Origin: Impatiens glandulifera
Taxonomy: Eukaryota > Streptophyta > Magnoliopsida > Ericales > Balsaminaceae
Length of the DNA stretch: 64,000 nucleotides
Reading direction: 5' to 3'
Assembly: GCF_907164915.1 (NCBI RefSeq)
Contig: NC_061864.1
Location: 20,806,484 to 20,870,483 of the forward strand
Made by a program: the position numbers and the translations under genes. The notes beneath the pieces were generated by a model. That model did not search any database and had not been told where the DNA came from. It worked only from the letters and a program-made list of their open reading frames with translations. How positions within the stretch are numbered: position 1 is the stretch's first letter; each line of letters begins with the position of its first letter. This document shows positions 26,288 to 46,665 of this stretch, piece by piece.

Positions 26288-28895
26288 TCATACGGTGGTG
26301 GACATTGAGATGGCCTTGTGTAGATTGAAAAGAGCCTTCTCGAATCGAACAAAACCCATGAACCAGAACTCGTAGTCGTCTTCTGTCACAATTTCAATGT
26401 ATTTTTCTGCTGGTTTGTTCACATTCTCACTCTCATTTCCTCTCTTTATTTTTCTAATTGGAATTACAACCTGCAATTTAGTGTTTCACATTTTGTAATC
26501 AGAGCATAATTAAAAAATATATACATGTTTTTGAATGTCATTACAAAAATATAAAAAAAAACATTATTAATCCAAAGTGATAGAATCATAAGCCTAATGA
26601 CCACAACTCATCAGTTTGAACATTCATCACTATTTATCTAATTGATTGAAATTTGATCAGTTGTATCATTTCAATATTGTTTGGGTTTTTCTTAACTATT
26701 AGATGTATTATATTATTTGTATGGACTTGTATCTAATTATATTAGTACATCTAAAATGTGTACAGTATTAATAAAGATAAATAAAATGATTTTTATAACT
26801 TAAAAGTACTGAACAAAACTACAAAAACAAAATTATATATTAAAGTGAAATTGGAAAATTACAAAATAAAACTATATATTAAAATAATGAAAAAACTACA
26901 AATGTGAAAAATATGAATCACAAGTTAGCCAAGTTGTTAAGTAAACTGTAACCTTTTTTTTTCTTTGAGCAAAACTTTAATCACATTTGTTTTACCAAAA
27001 AATAAAATATCATTTACAATTCTAAATTTTGATGACTTTTTATTAGAATAGAAGTTTGCCATTTAGCAAAATACCATTTTTCAAATATACAAAAAGCATA
27101 GTTTAAATTTTAACTTTGTACAAAGGGAAGTGCTTCTTTTATTATAAATGTTCATTTTCAGCTCTATTCAAATTTTGTTCATTTAAATTTTAATATTTTA
27201 TATAGTTTCATTTTCTTGTTTTCAAGTCAATTTCACTTATTTTTTCATTCAACCTTTTCTACAAAAAAAATGTTCATTTGTAACTTAAATGTAGCACTGG
27301 TATCTCAAATGTCAAAAATCTTGCCTTAAAAATTAAAGGTCTTAAAATATTTGAAAAACGAAAATAAAAATAGTGCTAGCTTTTTTAATTTGAAACAAAA
27401 ACAAAAAATGACATTTGACTACTTTAATTGATTATAAATTCATATAAGAACTTTTTTCATGTAAGTAAATATCCATCCTTTAAAATATTGAGCCTTTTGT
27501 AATCCATTTTTGCATAAAATCAATAGAAAATCTAATTTGGCAAAAAGTTGCCATTATATACAAATTTGATAAAAGATCACTTTCTTCACATTTTTATTTA
27601 TTTATTATCTTTATATTGATATTAAAAGTAGGGATTTTGGTTTAAACTTTAAACCCATATACAAATTTGTAAAATGAATTTCTGACCAGACATAGGATCT
27701 TTTCAAATGATTGAATTATATTTATAATTAGAACATATAGTTAATATATGATTTGAAGAAAAACAGATTGAAGTTACTCTTTAAGTTATTAAATTTTAGT
27801 TTTTTTTACGAAAATGAAACAAAATATAAGTTTGTATAATCTCAAGCTAAGAAATCAAAAGTCTTAGATTCAATTCCCTAACTTTGATTCTCATTCTGAA
27901 TGAGAACCAAATTCAATTTTCAATAGAAACGCTTTAATTTGAAATAGGCGTAAAAGATTTGTTTCATAAAAGTAAGAACTTTTTAGATAAAGGGATAAAG
28001 TTATTGGTTGTTTTGTTTGATATCCATGTAGCTTGTTTGAAGTTTGTGTGATTTGATTACCTTTATGTTTGTTCATACACCTATTTACATCTATAATAGA
28101 CCTGAGAGTTATCTAATTCCCAACACAGCTTGTTTGATTGATTATATGAATGAAAATTGTGATGATAGTTGTTTAGTAAAGGTAGTTTAGTAACGCACCT
28201 TGTATGGTGTCCCGGTACCAGCGGAGGATTGACTCGAAAAAGCAGCAGGCACAGGAATTGAACGCTCGCTGCAGAAAGCAACCTTCAATGTCGAAACGAA
28301 GAGAATGCCTGCAATAGGACCAGCAGTTGTAAACAAGTAACATTGTGATGCCTTCAGTAGCTTCTCTTCTTCCTCCATCCCAAATATTTGCTTGAATATG
28401 TTCTCCCTTCCTCCTGCCTTTACAATCTTCGCTCCCAGGCTCAATTTCCCCTTCACAGTCTCTGTAAATGTTGTCCCCATTCTCACTGTATGTATGTATG
28501 TATCATCATGAATTAACAAATACTTTAATCATCCATACAATCACAACTCTTCAATTCAATTCAATTCAACTCAATTCATTCTTCATTATATAGATATTAA
28601 GAAGTTCATTCTTCTGAAAATTGGATTAATCGAAGAATAGATCTAGAGTTCAGATTCAGGTGGATAGTGAACAGATATACGTACCGTGCTCGCGAATTCT
28701 GTAAACGTAACCGTTTGAAGATTTCCTGGTAGGATTCTTTAATTTGTGATTGAAAGGAGAAGAGTCGTAGGAAAATGAAGAACGCGGTGAAGTTTTGGAT
28801 TCAGATGGAGAAAAGACCTGTGGATCTGTCTCGAAGGACTTAACCGCTGCCGGAGATTTCACAAATTGCTGCATATCTTCCTGATCTACCTTCAT
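26288..28895 (-). CDS. GRAM-domain GEM-like (ABA-responsive-related) protein, 226 aa
   Basis: Three exons on the minus strand: 28895-28685, 28485-28199 and 26470-26288; phases join exactly. The N-terminal 70 residues are Ser/Pro-rich (SKTSPRSSFSYDSS). Exon 2 gives TETVKGKLSLGAKIV, GGRENIFKQIFGM and LLKASQCYLFTTAGPIAG, then KVAFCSERSI. Exon 3 gives VVIPIRKIKRGNESENVNKP, KYIEIVTEDDYEFWFMGF and KALFNLHKAI. This is the plant GEM-like GRAM-domain family. Some members bind phosphoinositides or partner formins or cell-cycle factors and respond to ABA; which applies here is unknown. Intron 2 is 1.73 kb. The length fits the family and nothing is broken. Confidence 0.9.
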
Positions 28896-29651
28896 TTTCC
28901 CGTCCGCTTCAAACTGAAACAGTGCGATTGAACTTCAAATTCTCTGTTTAGAGATGAACACAAAAATGGTGAATGGATTGGAAGATACTGAATGAACTTG
29001 TTAGAAAATATAATTGAAAAGCCTCCTTCCTTTTCCTTTTGACCTATTATTATTATTATAAGGGAAGTTTGGAGAGAAAGTTCCATTTATTTGAAGATAC
29101 ATACAAAAACTCACCACATGTTTCCAATAAATGCCGCGTCAAATAATTAACCTTCTTTGGTTGGCTGACATAAACATCATTATTTATATAGAGAAAATAA
29201 TTTTATTTATTTTAATTAAAAACAAATTATTTTATTTTGAGATGACGAGTGATATCGGGGAAGGAAATTGAGAGAAAGAGAATTACGATTAGTTACATTG
29301 ACATTAATTGGAAAAAAAGAAAAAAAAAGGTAGGGGTAAGAAAAAAGAGTGATAAATTATTTTATTTTTCAGTCAATTCGAATCATGTTATTCACTTTTT
29401 CTTCTCTTTTACGTCAATCAATTCATTTATATTTTAGATTATTATATATATTAATATTTTAAAGTTTTATTTTAAAAAATACTAATCTCTTTAAAATCAT
29501 CCATAATTATTATTTTTTGAAATAATCATATTATTAAGTTAACTTAAATTCGAACCAATTCTAAATTTTGTATCACTAATAATATATATTTTTTAAATGT
29601 ATCAAATTAGTTCGGTTAATTTTTTTTAAAAAAATATTTGAAAGTATTCCA

Positions 29652-29654
<3 letters not shown>

Positions 29655-29690
<36 letters not shown>
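29655..29690. repeat. (TA)n microsatellite
   Basis: About 17 uninterrupted TA units inside AT-rich intergenic DNA. Confidence 0.9.
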
Positions 29691-29693
<3 letters not shown>

Positions 29694-30960
29694 TGAAATT
29701 ATGAAAAAATTATTTGTTTGAGTTAATTAGGGAAAAATGTTAAGTATTATTTTTATTAGACCGGTCTTACAATTTTTTTGAATTAATCTGACATAATTTA
29801 AAAGAACAAATTTATTAAAATTACTTTATCAATTAAATTATTAATAAAAAATATTAAATTATTTACTTTTTTATTTAAAAAATTAGATAATTTAAGTGTG
29901 AAAATTGAATAGGTGACTTTTTAATCTTTTAAAAGCATTTTTTTTTATCATTTAACTCTTAATTATTTTCATAAAAGAGTCACAAAATCAAATAAATAAT
30001 TCGACATGCACAATTTTTTCATAACACTACATTTATCTTTCATATAATATAAAAGTTTTCTTAAAATTAACATTATAAATTAATTTGATTTTTTCTATTT
30101 TATTATATCACTACTGTAATTATAATCATTGGATTATTTTATTCATTAATTACAATATTATTATTTTATTTTTATTAAATTTAAGTTTTAATTAAATAAA
30201 AATTAATACTTCGGTTCTACAAAATCTCCAATAACCTATTATTTTATCGAACAAATTTATATAAAAAAAAAACTATAAAAATCATATAAAAGAAATCAAA
30301 CAAACTCTTAGAGTTAGTGTAGTTAGTTAAAGATTAATAATTATTTATTCTATGTATGGTAGGCTCATGTGAGAAGACCATAATGCATCTTACATAGCTA
30401 TCGTGCTAATATACATCTCATAAATATATTCTAAATTCATATTTTTTCTAATGGTCAAATATTTTGTATTCAAATAAGACTTTAAATTATATTATTTTGA
30501 CAATTATATACAAATTTAAATAAGTATACAGTATCATTAATACATTGAAATTTCAATATATATATATTAAATTTTGTTAATTTGTTGACCATTTGTAAGA
30601 TATATTCCAAAACAAAGCCAATAAGTTATCTCAAATATTGTCTACTTAGATAATATAATAAAAATCAAGAACCTTAATTTGTCTAAGTAAAGTATATTAA
30701 TTTGTTTAATATCAAATAAAATAATAAAGAATATCTTGGTAATACTTTTATTTTTTATTTTTAAATTTAGTAATTACTTTAAATATGCAAACTATTTAAC
30801 AATAGTGGTCTGTAATTATTTGTTTAAGGGAAAAGAGTAATTATTTGAATTGTCATTAAATAAACTTCTAAATAAGTCCTTTAAATTAAATATAAATTAT
30901 ATTTTAATTTAAAAAAGGTAAAATATCAATCCACTTTTAAGTTTTATTTAAACTATAAAT

Positions 30961-31034
30961 TTGCACTTAATGATGGATATGAATTCAATTTACTCGTTTT
31001 TTTAGATGAAAGGAATAAAGTCCATTTAATTAAC
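30961..31034 (-). repeat. Dispersed repeat, inverted relative to a copy in a DYRK intron
   Basis: The sequence GCACTTAATGATGGATAT and what follows is, in reverse complement, close to 23374-23449 (shared landmarks: TAATTAAATGGACTTTATTC and TATCCAT). Neither end of the family could be fixed. Confidence 0.6.
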
Positions 31035-32014
31035 TTTCACATTAACAGTTTTTAACCATGAAGATTTTTTACATAGTTTTTAACTAAACTTTGTTAAGCC
31101 ATTTCTACATTGCAAGATCTCATTTGATATTGGATTAATCGTTTATTTTAAACATTTAACTATCTCAATATTATTTTTAATCATCTAATAATTAAATTCA
31201 TTAATTAAAACATTAAAATATTATTATTTCAATTTTATAATTTAAATATAAAAAATATATTTGTAACCATGGAAACCGCTTTCTCCCGGAATAGCTTAAA
31301 GTTTAAGAAAGTTCAACATCGGATAAAATGTCAAAAATCTTTATAATAAAACATTATTATTTTTTTTTATAAAAATATGTCCCGATATTTTGAAATTAGT
31401 TATAATAATTAATTATTATCAAATTTTAAACAATCTTTTAGATTTAGGATAATCAAATCATAATTTGATTGAAATATGTAATTAAATTAATTTAAAAATT
31501 ATTTATTTAATGAAAAAGTTGTCAATTAATTTTTTTAAATTTAAAATCAATCAAATATATACGTATACAAACGTATATTTAATTAGAAATTCTTTTAAAT
31601 TTGGTGTTCGGTGATACTCGGGAAATCACTTTCGCACTATATTCTCCGTACTCGTTAAAAAATATTCTCTACTTTATAAAATTTTGTTTTATTATGTTTT
31701 GTTTAACTAATTATTTTTTAAGTTCTAAATATGTATATTTGTTTTTTACATTTAAAATTATATAATAATATTTAAATGCTGGTACCTACAATTGATGTTG
31801 ATGGTTGTTGAGAAAAGTATCTAAAAAATATCAGTTGAAGGTATTAGGGTCTAAAAATAAATCTCAAACAGACCTTTATCAAAATATTTTTATAAAAATA
31901 TTCTAAAAATAAAAATATTTTGAAATTTTTTTCTACATTTTCAATTTTTTTAAAAATAGTTTAGAGCTTCAAATTAAAAAAAAAATTAAAATTCAAAATC
32001 TCAACAAAATAGAC

Positions 32015-32450
32015 CCTAGGACTAGTCTTTTCGGTCTAGGGTGTCTATCTCTCGGTTTAAAACCCTCGGTCATGGGTCGAGACCTCTCGGTCAGGTGTGG
32101 GAAACTCTCGGTCGAGGTGCGGGAGGCTCTTGACCCTATGCTAAAGATCCTCAATCAAGGTGCGGGAAGCTCTCGGTCCTGAGTGAGGAATTCTCGGTAG
32201 AGGTGCGAGGAAATCTCAGTCCTAGGTTAGGAATCTTCAGTCAGGTGCGAGATTCCTCGGTTGAGACGCGATGAGCTCTTGGTCCTAGACTAAGAATCAT
32301 TGGTCGGGGCTAGAAATCTTCGGTCGAAAATCAAGCCCGAGCTAGAATTTTCTCGGTCGTTTGCGAGGTTCCTCGGTCGAGTATAGGGAGGGTTCAATTT
32401 TTTCGGTCAGAAATCGAACCCAAGTCAAGCCCTCGGTCGGTGTCAAGAAC
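32015..32450. repeat. Degenerate CTCGGTC minisatellite in a GC-rich block
   Basis: The heptamer CTCGGTC and near forms (TTCGGTC, CTCAGTC, CTTGGTC) recur about every 18-22 bases, roughly 18-20 times. The spacers alternate between a GGTGCGGGAA-like and a CTAGGTTAGGAAT-like sequence, so the underlying unit is about 40 bp. The block is far richer in G+C than its flanks. It may be part of an unidentified transposon; I found no coding domain. Confidence 0.75.
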
Positions 32451-33497
32451 ATCAAACTGCATGTTTGATGAATTCGACTATGGCCATAATCCTTCGATCC
32501 AAAGGCATAAGAAGCTTCGTCTAGTCTCAATGATCATTTATAACATCATCTCGATGCATTATTAGATCGGGATGATGTTTCATTCAAATCATAATAGTTT
32601 TGAAGTGAAAAAAGTGTTATCGTTTTTTAAGGTTTAATGAAGCATAAAGAGTCTGCCAATAATTTCCTTATACTTCATATGATTGAATGAAATCAAAACA
32701 TGAACACTGACTATTTATTTTGACCAATTTAATAACTAAAATTTCTATTTTTCTAAAAAAAGTTAGTTTTTGATCAAATATGATCCGGATTGCTTGAAAT
32801 TGGTCTAGATGTACTCTTAACATCTTTAGAAACGTGTTGGGAATGTTTCTGTGGTGTTGTTCTTGAGTTATAGAATAGAAACCCGATTTTGAAAATTTTC
32901 AAAATCAAATTTCGTTATTCTTGATTTGGATCAATTGATTTAAATTAGTTTCGACAGAAATCTAATAAATGATCCAAATGATCGTTTTTTAATAAAAAAA
33001 TTGGACAATCATGCAGCATATAGAACTGGTCGAATTGAAATGTAAAAAATTCAATTTGAACTTGTAAATCGAATTACAATATGATTGGAAACTTACTGCG
33101 AGTTAGAGAAGACTCCTGAACTCTTTTAGAAACTTTATAACTTTTTAGATATGAGTTTTACAGCCTTACACAAGATTTCCAAATTTTCAAGAAAAACTTG
33201 AAAATTTTAATAGAGGAAACTATTTATAGCCTCATAAGGTCGGTTGATCGACCGAGTGGATCGAATTTCAGTCAAAAACCATTAATGACGTTTTGTCTGT
33301 TCTTCGTCCAATTGATAGACATAGGCGATGATGAAATATATGATTGTATGTGAAATGATCATCGTGTTAGGGTGATCATTTCAACTTCCGAATCAGACGT
33401 TTTGATTGAGTATCGACCAAGTTCCACTTTTGAAAAATCAAAAGTTTCGGGCGATGATGATGGTTGTTTGTCACCATGAAGAAGACAAACTAGAGGC

Positions 33498-33513
33498 GAA
33501 ACGACGTCGTTTC
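33498..33513. repeat. Perfect 16-bp palindrome GAAACGACGTCGTTTC
   Basis: Self-complementary over all 16 bases with an ACGTC/GACGT core like that bound by bZIP factors. It lies about 560 bp upstream of the VHA-A start in the GC-richer block. Function not known. Confidence 0.6.
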
Positions 33514-34073
33514 AGACTGAAATGCGAACGCCTGGACGTTCCGTCGCGTTTGTGCGTTCCGTTAGCGCTCAGGCACGTCAGTTATTCCGCTGCTTTGAGT
33601 TGGGCTCTATTTTTTTATAAATATTTATATATTATTAAATAAAAGAAATTGATAACATTTTATTTTATTTATGTGGCAAAGTAAATAAATGATTTAGAAA
33701 AAAATCTCATGGATTGCTATGATCACTTTCTTATGTTACTTTCTTTGTTATCAAATCAATCATATAATGCATTAAAAAATATAAAATAAATAAATAAAAA
33801 CCAATCATATTATAAAGAATGAAATTATTAGAAATAAATTAGTAGACGACAAACATTTGAGTAACTTGAGGACAATATTGCATGTTGCGGGGGTCAGACT
33901 GGTTTTCTCTGTAAATTTTGTGAGAGTAGAAGAAACCATTTCAAGGCTCTAGATTCGTATTCTTCCTCTCCAATCTGCTGAATAGGTACGTGTTCGATTG
34001 GTAAACTCACTGGATCTTCTTCAATAATCTTAGATTTGAACTTTCGTGACCAGTTTCATCCTGATCTGAGACA

Positions 34074-41499
<7,426 letters not shown>

Positions 41500-42666
41500 T
41501 ATCAGAGACCCGAAAAAAAGGGTAAATTCTTTATCCGAAATTCCATTATTTGCTGGTATTTTTTCATCACTTTACATTATTTTTGTCTGTTTTTTGTGTG
41601 GCTCTATTGATTTATTTGATTGTTGAAATAAGTGATATGGAGTTTTAGTCTCAGTAAATAAGGCAGACAGCCATCATTTTTATATGTTTTGAGATTATTT
41701 TGTACCTTTTTTTTTTTTAATTTATCACCCAAATTGGGACTTCGGATGAACATATATTTTTAATTTTTGTTTGGAACCCGAATTTGGAATTTAATAAGAG
41801 CTTGAACAGTACAATATATATATATATATATATTATTATTTTATTTTATTTTAAGTATCTCATTTGAATATTGATTTAAATGCTATAATTTTTCTAATTA
41901 TATATATTAATAAAAACAAATTCGTTCCTGTTGTATGTGTTTTCAATTTGTTTTTAATATTTTAATATACAAATTTTTAAAATATAAAAAGTCATTATTT
42001 ATTTGTCCATCTTGATGAAACACCTATTTAGAGACTAAAATAAAGAAAAATTAGAGTTGAGTTTACAGTTAATTAAAACACGTGATAGGTGACTGGAAGT
42101 TGAAAGAGCACGTGATGATGCATTGTTTAACTGGTGAGACTGTAGCTGAAAATACAAATTCGCCCTTGAATTTTAACATATATATTCAAATTAACCCTTA
42201 ATAATGGCAAATCAATATATTCAAATTGAGACAAGTTTAATTTAGGATTCCAAATTAACAATAAAATTAAGTGTCGTTAGTGCTAGTGCTAAATGAGTGA
42301 AGTTGCTCGGTCAAAACTCGTCTTGAGTTAGACTTTAATTAAGGTCGAGCTGACACGTTCAATATTCGAGTCGAACTTGAACTTTACTCGAGACTGTCAA
42401 GCGAACTTCTTTAGCCTGATAACAAATAATATATTTTTTAAAAATAATAAAATTGAGTTAGACAACATCTTGTTAAAGTTTAGGGATCAAAATATAAAAA
42501 AACATATTAGCTCTATGATGACCGTTAGGTGAAGAACACATACCTACATTTCAAAAAACATGATCAAAAACCATCTTCTTCTTTGTCTTTATCATCATAT
42601 CATCATCATCATTTCCCATCCATCGATCTTAAATGGTATGGTTGAAAGGTAAGAGAAATTAAAAGT
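41500..42666. other. VHA-A 3' UTR and intergenic spacer
   Basis: The first 300 bases or so are probably VHA-A 3' UTR. A (TA)n stretch lies at about 41814-41832. The rest is AT-rich with no coding signal until the small gene at 42667. Confidence 0.5.
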
Positions 42667-43858
42667 ATGAAAAAAGGACACCAAATATCACCATTATCGT
42701 CTTCTTCATCTTTATCGTCATCTTCTTCTCCACCAACATCTCCACTTCCGATAAGCATTGGACCAGGGCAGCGTAAGTACTCGCTATCCTCATCTCCTTC
42801 TCCGCCGTCAGCTTCGCCGCCATTCTCTATAAGCCATGATGCTTCTGAAGAATATGAAATTGGTCCACTTCTGAATAATAAGCAAGGGATATCATCACTC
42901 ACTTCATTTGGAAGAAAAAATAGACCAGTTCCTACTCCATTTTGGTTGGATCAGGATCATCATCATGATCATCACTTGCAATCCAACAAAAGCTCTTGTC
43001 TCAAAGACTTGTGAGTTCTTAATTCCTTTCATTTCCTTTACGTAGATCTATGCCTTTTCGAGAATGATATTGTTATGTCGATATTTTGAATAAATTTAAA
43101 TTATATCTAAGTAAGTTGCACATTATTAAGAGTTAAGACCATAAATTCAATTTTATTGAATTTTTATAACTTTAATAATTCATATTTGATATTTTTAAAG
43201 TAATTTTAAGATAAGTTATTCAAATAATCCATTAAGATATGTCAAATGATAGAAATAGTGTATAATATATCAAATGTTATATTTGTCATTTTAACTTTCT
43301 ACCTTTAAATAATAATAATTAATTAAATAAATTAATTAAATCCAGTAAAAAACACTTAAATAATAACAACATCAACCCACTTTTAACTATATAAATTAGA
43401 ATATAATATAAAATTATTATAACTATTCAACCTAACATAAAATATACTTAATGAAAAAAAATAGAACAAATTAAATTTTTTATTTTCATTTAGGTAACCT
43501 AAAATTTGGTTAATTAATATATTCAATTAGTTTGATTATTTGAATAAATTTTAATAGATCGGTTTCATTAATTAAAATCCTATATTTTGAGCTGATTGAA
43601 TTTTTAGTTCAAATTCGAATTGGATCGGTATAACAATTGAACAGTTCGTATCGGTTTGAATTTCTCATCAAAGTTTGAACTAATAAATTCTAAGTCAATA
43701 ACTAAATATATCTTGAATGTAGATTTGTAAATGAAAATATGGTATTTGATTAAAATTGTGCAATTGTAATATTATTAGAAGTTTTTGGAATGAAATAAAA
43801 TTGCAGGTTAGAATGGGTGGTGTTAAAATGTTGTAATTGCAACTCTTGGTCAGCATGA
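42667..43858 (+). CDS. Small Ser/Pro/His-rich plant protein of unknown function, 131 aa
   Basis: Two exons, 42667-43010 and 43807-43858, joined in phase across a 796-base intron (GTGAGT donor, TTGCAG acceptor). The first half is almost all Ser and Pro (SSSSSLSSSSSPPTSPLP), followed by GPLLNNKQGISSLTSFGRKN, a PTPFWLDQD segment and a His run (HHHDHH). The tail, partly encoded by exon 2, reads CLKDLLEWVVLKCCNCNSWS, a short amphipathic segment ending in CCxC. The ordered splice signals and the cysteine tail argue for a real gene. I do not recognise the family. Acylation or metal binding by the CCxC tail is only a guess. Confidence 0.6.
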
Positions 43859-44309
43859 GGACGACTGACCGGGGCAGGCAGGCATGATCATTAATTCAAA
43901 CCAGACGGTCTTCTTTCTTTCTTTCTTAGCTACCAATTAACCTAACAAACAAACAAATAATTGGAGACTCTATTTGTGAATACATTTAATTCAATGCTCT
44001 CTTTTTTTTTTCTTGATTTTTGTACACTAATTGGGGAAGAGTTAATTACTTTTCCACTATTAGTTATAAGAGATAATTAAGTACTACTGTTTTATTATTA
44101 TTATTATTATATAGTTAGAGTATACAAAATATTGTTGGAGATGAATTTGGAAGATAAAACTTTAATAATGTACCATTTTTGTCTAAAGACAACATACAAA
44201 TATTTTAAAAGATTTATAGAATTTTATAATTATGAACTAAATTGTTTGGTATGAATTAATAGGTTAGCTATTTGATGATTTAGATGATATAGATGATATT
44301 TGTATTATA
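43859..44309. other. 3' UTR and AT-rich spacer before the retrotransposon nest
   Basis: A (TTCT)n stretch at about 43911-43927 and ATT repeats near 44094-44111; no coding signal. Confidence 0.4.
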
Positions 44310-44870
44310 ATATATATATATAATTCGATAAACATGTAGATTAATAATAGAGAAAAATAAAAGAAAGAATAAAAAATATAATGAGATTTGATCAAAGTGC
44401 TTATGTCCTCGGGAGTACGGTTGATTATATTAATCTCACCCTTAGAGTTAAAACACTATATAAAATTGTATTTATAGAATAATAAAATATTTTAGGCTCA
44501 TCTTATTGACACTAAACTTAATTAATATTTGTATATAAGTACATGGACGGACACATAATTTATAGTTGGAATGTGCTTTCAAATTATTTTAATGTGAAAT
44601 ATTTTAAGCTCTCATTGACACTAAACTTAAGTTTTTTTTTTTTTTTTTTATAAAACGAGTTAATAAAAATAAGTTTTACCATTTTTTTAATAATTAGATA
44701 AATAACAGTAAATTGTATATTTTTGTAAACTATGAGTGATGTCACAATTTTACTGTAAAAAATAAAAAAAAAAATCAGATGGACCCCTACATATATCCGT
44801 CCCTGAATAAGTCACCTACACAATAATCTATATTTTGATAAATATTACATCTCTTAGGAGATAAATCACA
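44310..44870 (-). repeat. 3' LTR of the old Copia (approximate limits)
   Basis: The stretch around 44350-44440 (AATATAATGAGATTTGATCA, then GTGCTTATGTC) matches 63605-63690 (AATATAATGAGGTTCGATTA, GTGTTTATGTC) in the same orientation. The inner limit is set by the purine run ending near 44873 on the minus strand. The two copies are heavily diverged, with probable insertions at 44510-44810 (a GACACTAAACTTAA motif occurs twice). Confidence 0.5.
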
Positions 44871-44899
44871 TACCTCCACATTCGATAAATTCAAGTATT

Positions 44900-46665
44900 C
44901 TTAGAGAATAAGAGCATAGAATTTCAGACACTCAATGTGGGCTAGCCTACCACTATTCATTAGCAACTTAAGACATTCAACAAAGTCGAGCAATTTATAA
45001 ACTTTTCGGTAGTAACTGCTTTTGTCAACATATCAGATAATTCTCACTAGCGTGAACCGTGTTATATATCACCAGATGCTGTCAATTTTTATTTTTATTT
45101 TGTGCAATCTCACATCTATATATTTCTCTAGCATGATACCTCTAATTCTTTGTCAAATAAATGATGCTTTAATTGTATTAAAGTAATTGAACTCCACTTT
45201 TGTTCAATATCCAATTTCTTTATTAGCCTATTAAGCTTTATGTTTTTTAGTAGTTTCAACTATTGTCATAATTTTTTAGTTGCGAATAGTGTCACAGTAA
45301 ATTGAAGTGTTAATTTTCAACATATAGGTTCCCACAAAGAGTAACACAAACTCAGTTGTAGAAATTCGATCATCTATATCACCAACATAGTCTGAATCCA
45401 CATATCTAATAACTACATAATTAACTCGTTGAACACAAAAAAACAATATCATAACTTGAAGTGTCCTTCAAATACATGAATATCCATTTGATTGATTCTC
45501 AATGTTGCTTACATGGTTTTGCCATTAATTTACTAATTTGACTCACAACTTAAACCAAAGCCGGTCGTGTACAAACTATCGCATACAATAAACAACCAAC
45601 CGCACTTGCATATTGAACATTTGTAATGTCTTCAATATATTTGTTTGTTTTTGGACATTGTTTAGAAAAAAACTTTAAAATGATTTGCTAAAAGAGTGGA
45701 CATTGACTTCGAATTGTTCATCTCAAACTTGTCTAGTACTTTGTCAACATAGTCCAGTTGAGATAATCACAATTTTTTTGTGCTTCTATCATTGTGAATT
45801 TTCATTACGAAATAAAACTTCTGATCAAACTTTCAAACTATCTATATCATGCATATGTTATGCAACAATCAACATATATTCCTCATAAAATAACAGAAAA
45901 ATAAAAGACTCGTTATCAACGATTTTAACATAAACACAACAATCATACTCACATAGTCTATAGTCAAATTTTAATCATGTAGGAGTCAAACAACTTGTAA
46001 CACTGTCTTGGAGATTGTTTTAATCCGTACAACAATTTAATTAAATTGCACACTAGATGTTTTATGTCTAGGTTGAATGAACCCTTCTAGTTATTTTATG
46101 TAAATTTGCTCCTCCAAATCACAATGTAAGAAGACAATTTTATCATTCATCTGTTCTACATGCAAAACACACTACTAACGTAAGCACTGCCTTGATTGAA
46201 GTATGTTTAACCACGGAGAAAATATTTCATCATAATATATCCACTTTTACTACGAAAACTTTTTTACAACAAGTCGAGCCTTAACTTTTCCCTATTTTTT
46301 TGATATTATTAAATTTTTTTAATACACCCATTTGTACCCAATTGCTTTCTGACCCCTCAAAAAGCTCAGCTAGCTCTCACGTCTGATTCTTCTGTAAAGA
46401 CTCCATCTCCTCAACCATCATACTCATCCATTTATATTTTACCTAACTCATAATAGTTTTCTGAAAAATTATCGGATCATTAACATAAATAAGTAGTGCG
46501 AACGAAACCGGGTCTTCATAACCAAATATATTAGGACGCTTCACATTAGTGCGTCTTTGTTTATCAATAACTAGAATAACTAGATTGTAGTCTTGTAAAC
46601 CAATTTATACGTCATTTTTTTTCACTATGTCCCATCAATTTAGAAACATTTTTATCTCATCTTTA
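44900..46665 (-). pseudogene. Copia reverse transcriptase and RNase H remnant
   Basis: The minus strand reads, in shifting frames: KWMSMMVEEMESLQKNQT, GKVKARLVVKKFS, YDEIFSPW, QMNDKIVFLHCDLEEQIYIK, LIKLLYGLKQSPRQCYKLF, VDKVLDKFEMNNSKSMSTLL, YASAVGCLLYAIVCTRP, then an RNase H remnant with LEKYIDVRLHKI. These follow the order of a Copia polyprotein C-terminal half. Many stops and frameshifts; the YVDD motif region is corrupted. Non-functional. Confidence 0.8.

Larger units (their letters stand above)
28896..34073. other. Large AT-rich intergenic region with repeats and the VHA-A upstream region
   Basis: Contains the GEM-like promoter and 5' UTR (28896-29150), very AT-rich low-complexity DNA to about 31800, a GC-richer block of unknown origin (about 31780-33640) and the upstream region of VHA-A. 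A possible short 5' UTR intron of VHA-A lies near 33988-34051 (GTACGTG donor, GACCAG acceptor). No open frame here resembles a known protein. Confidence 0.5.

Noticed and set aside
32015..32450. CRISPR-like array
   Set aside because: Repeats are degenerate and short, spacers are repetitive too, and the genome is a plant.
33406..33642. 78-aa frame in the GC-rich block
   Set aside because: Non-ATG start, no homology recognised; an open frame is expected by chance in GC-richer DNA.
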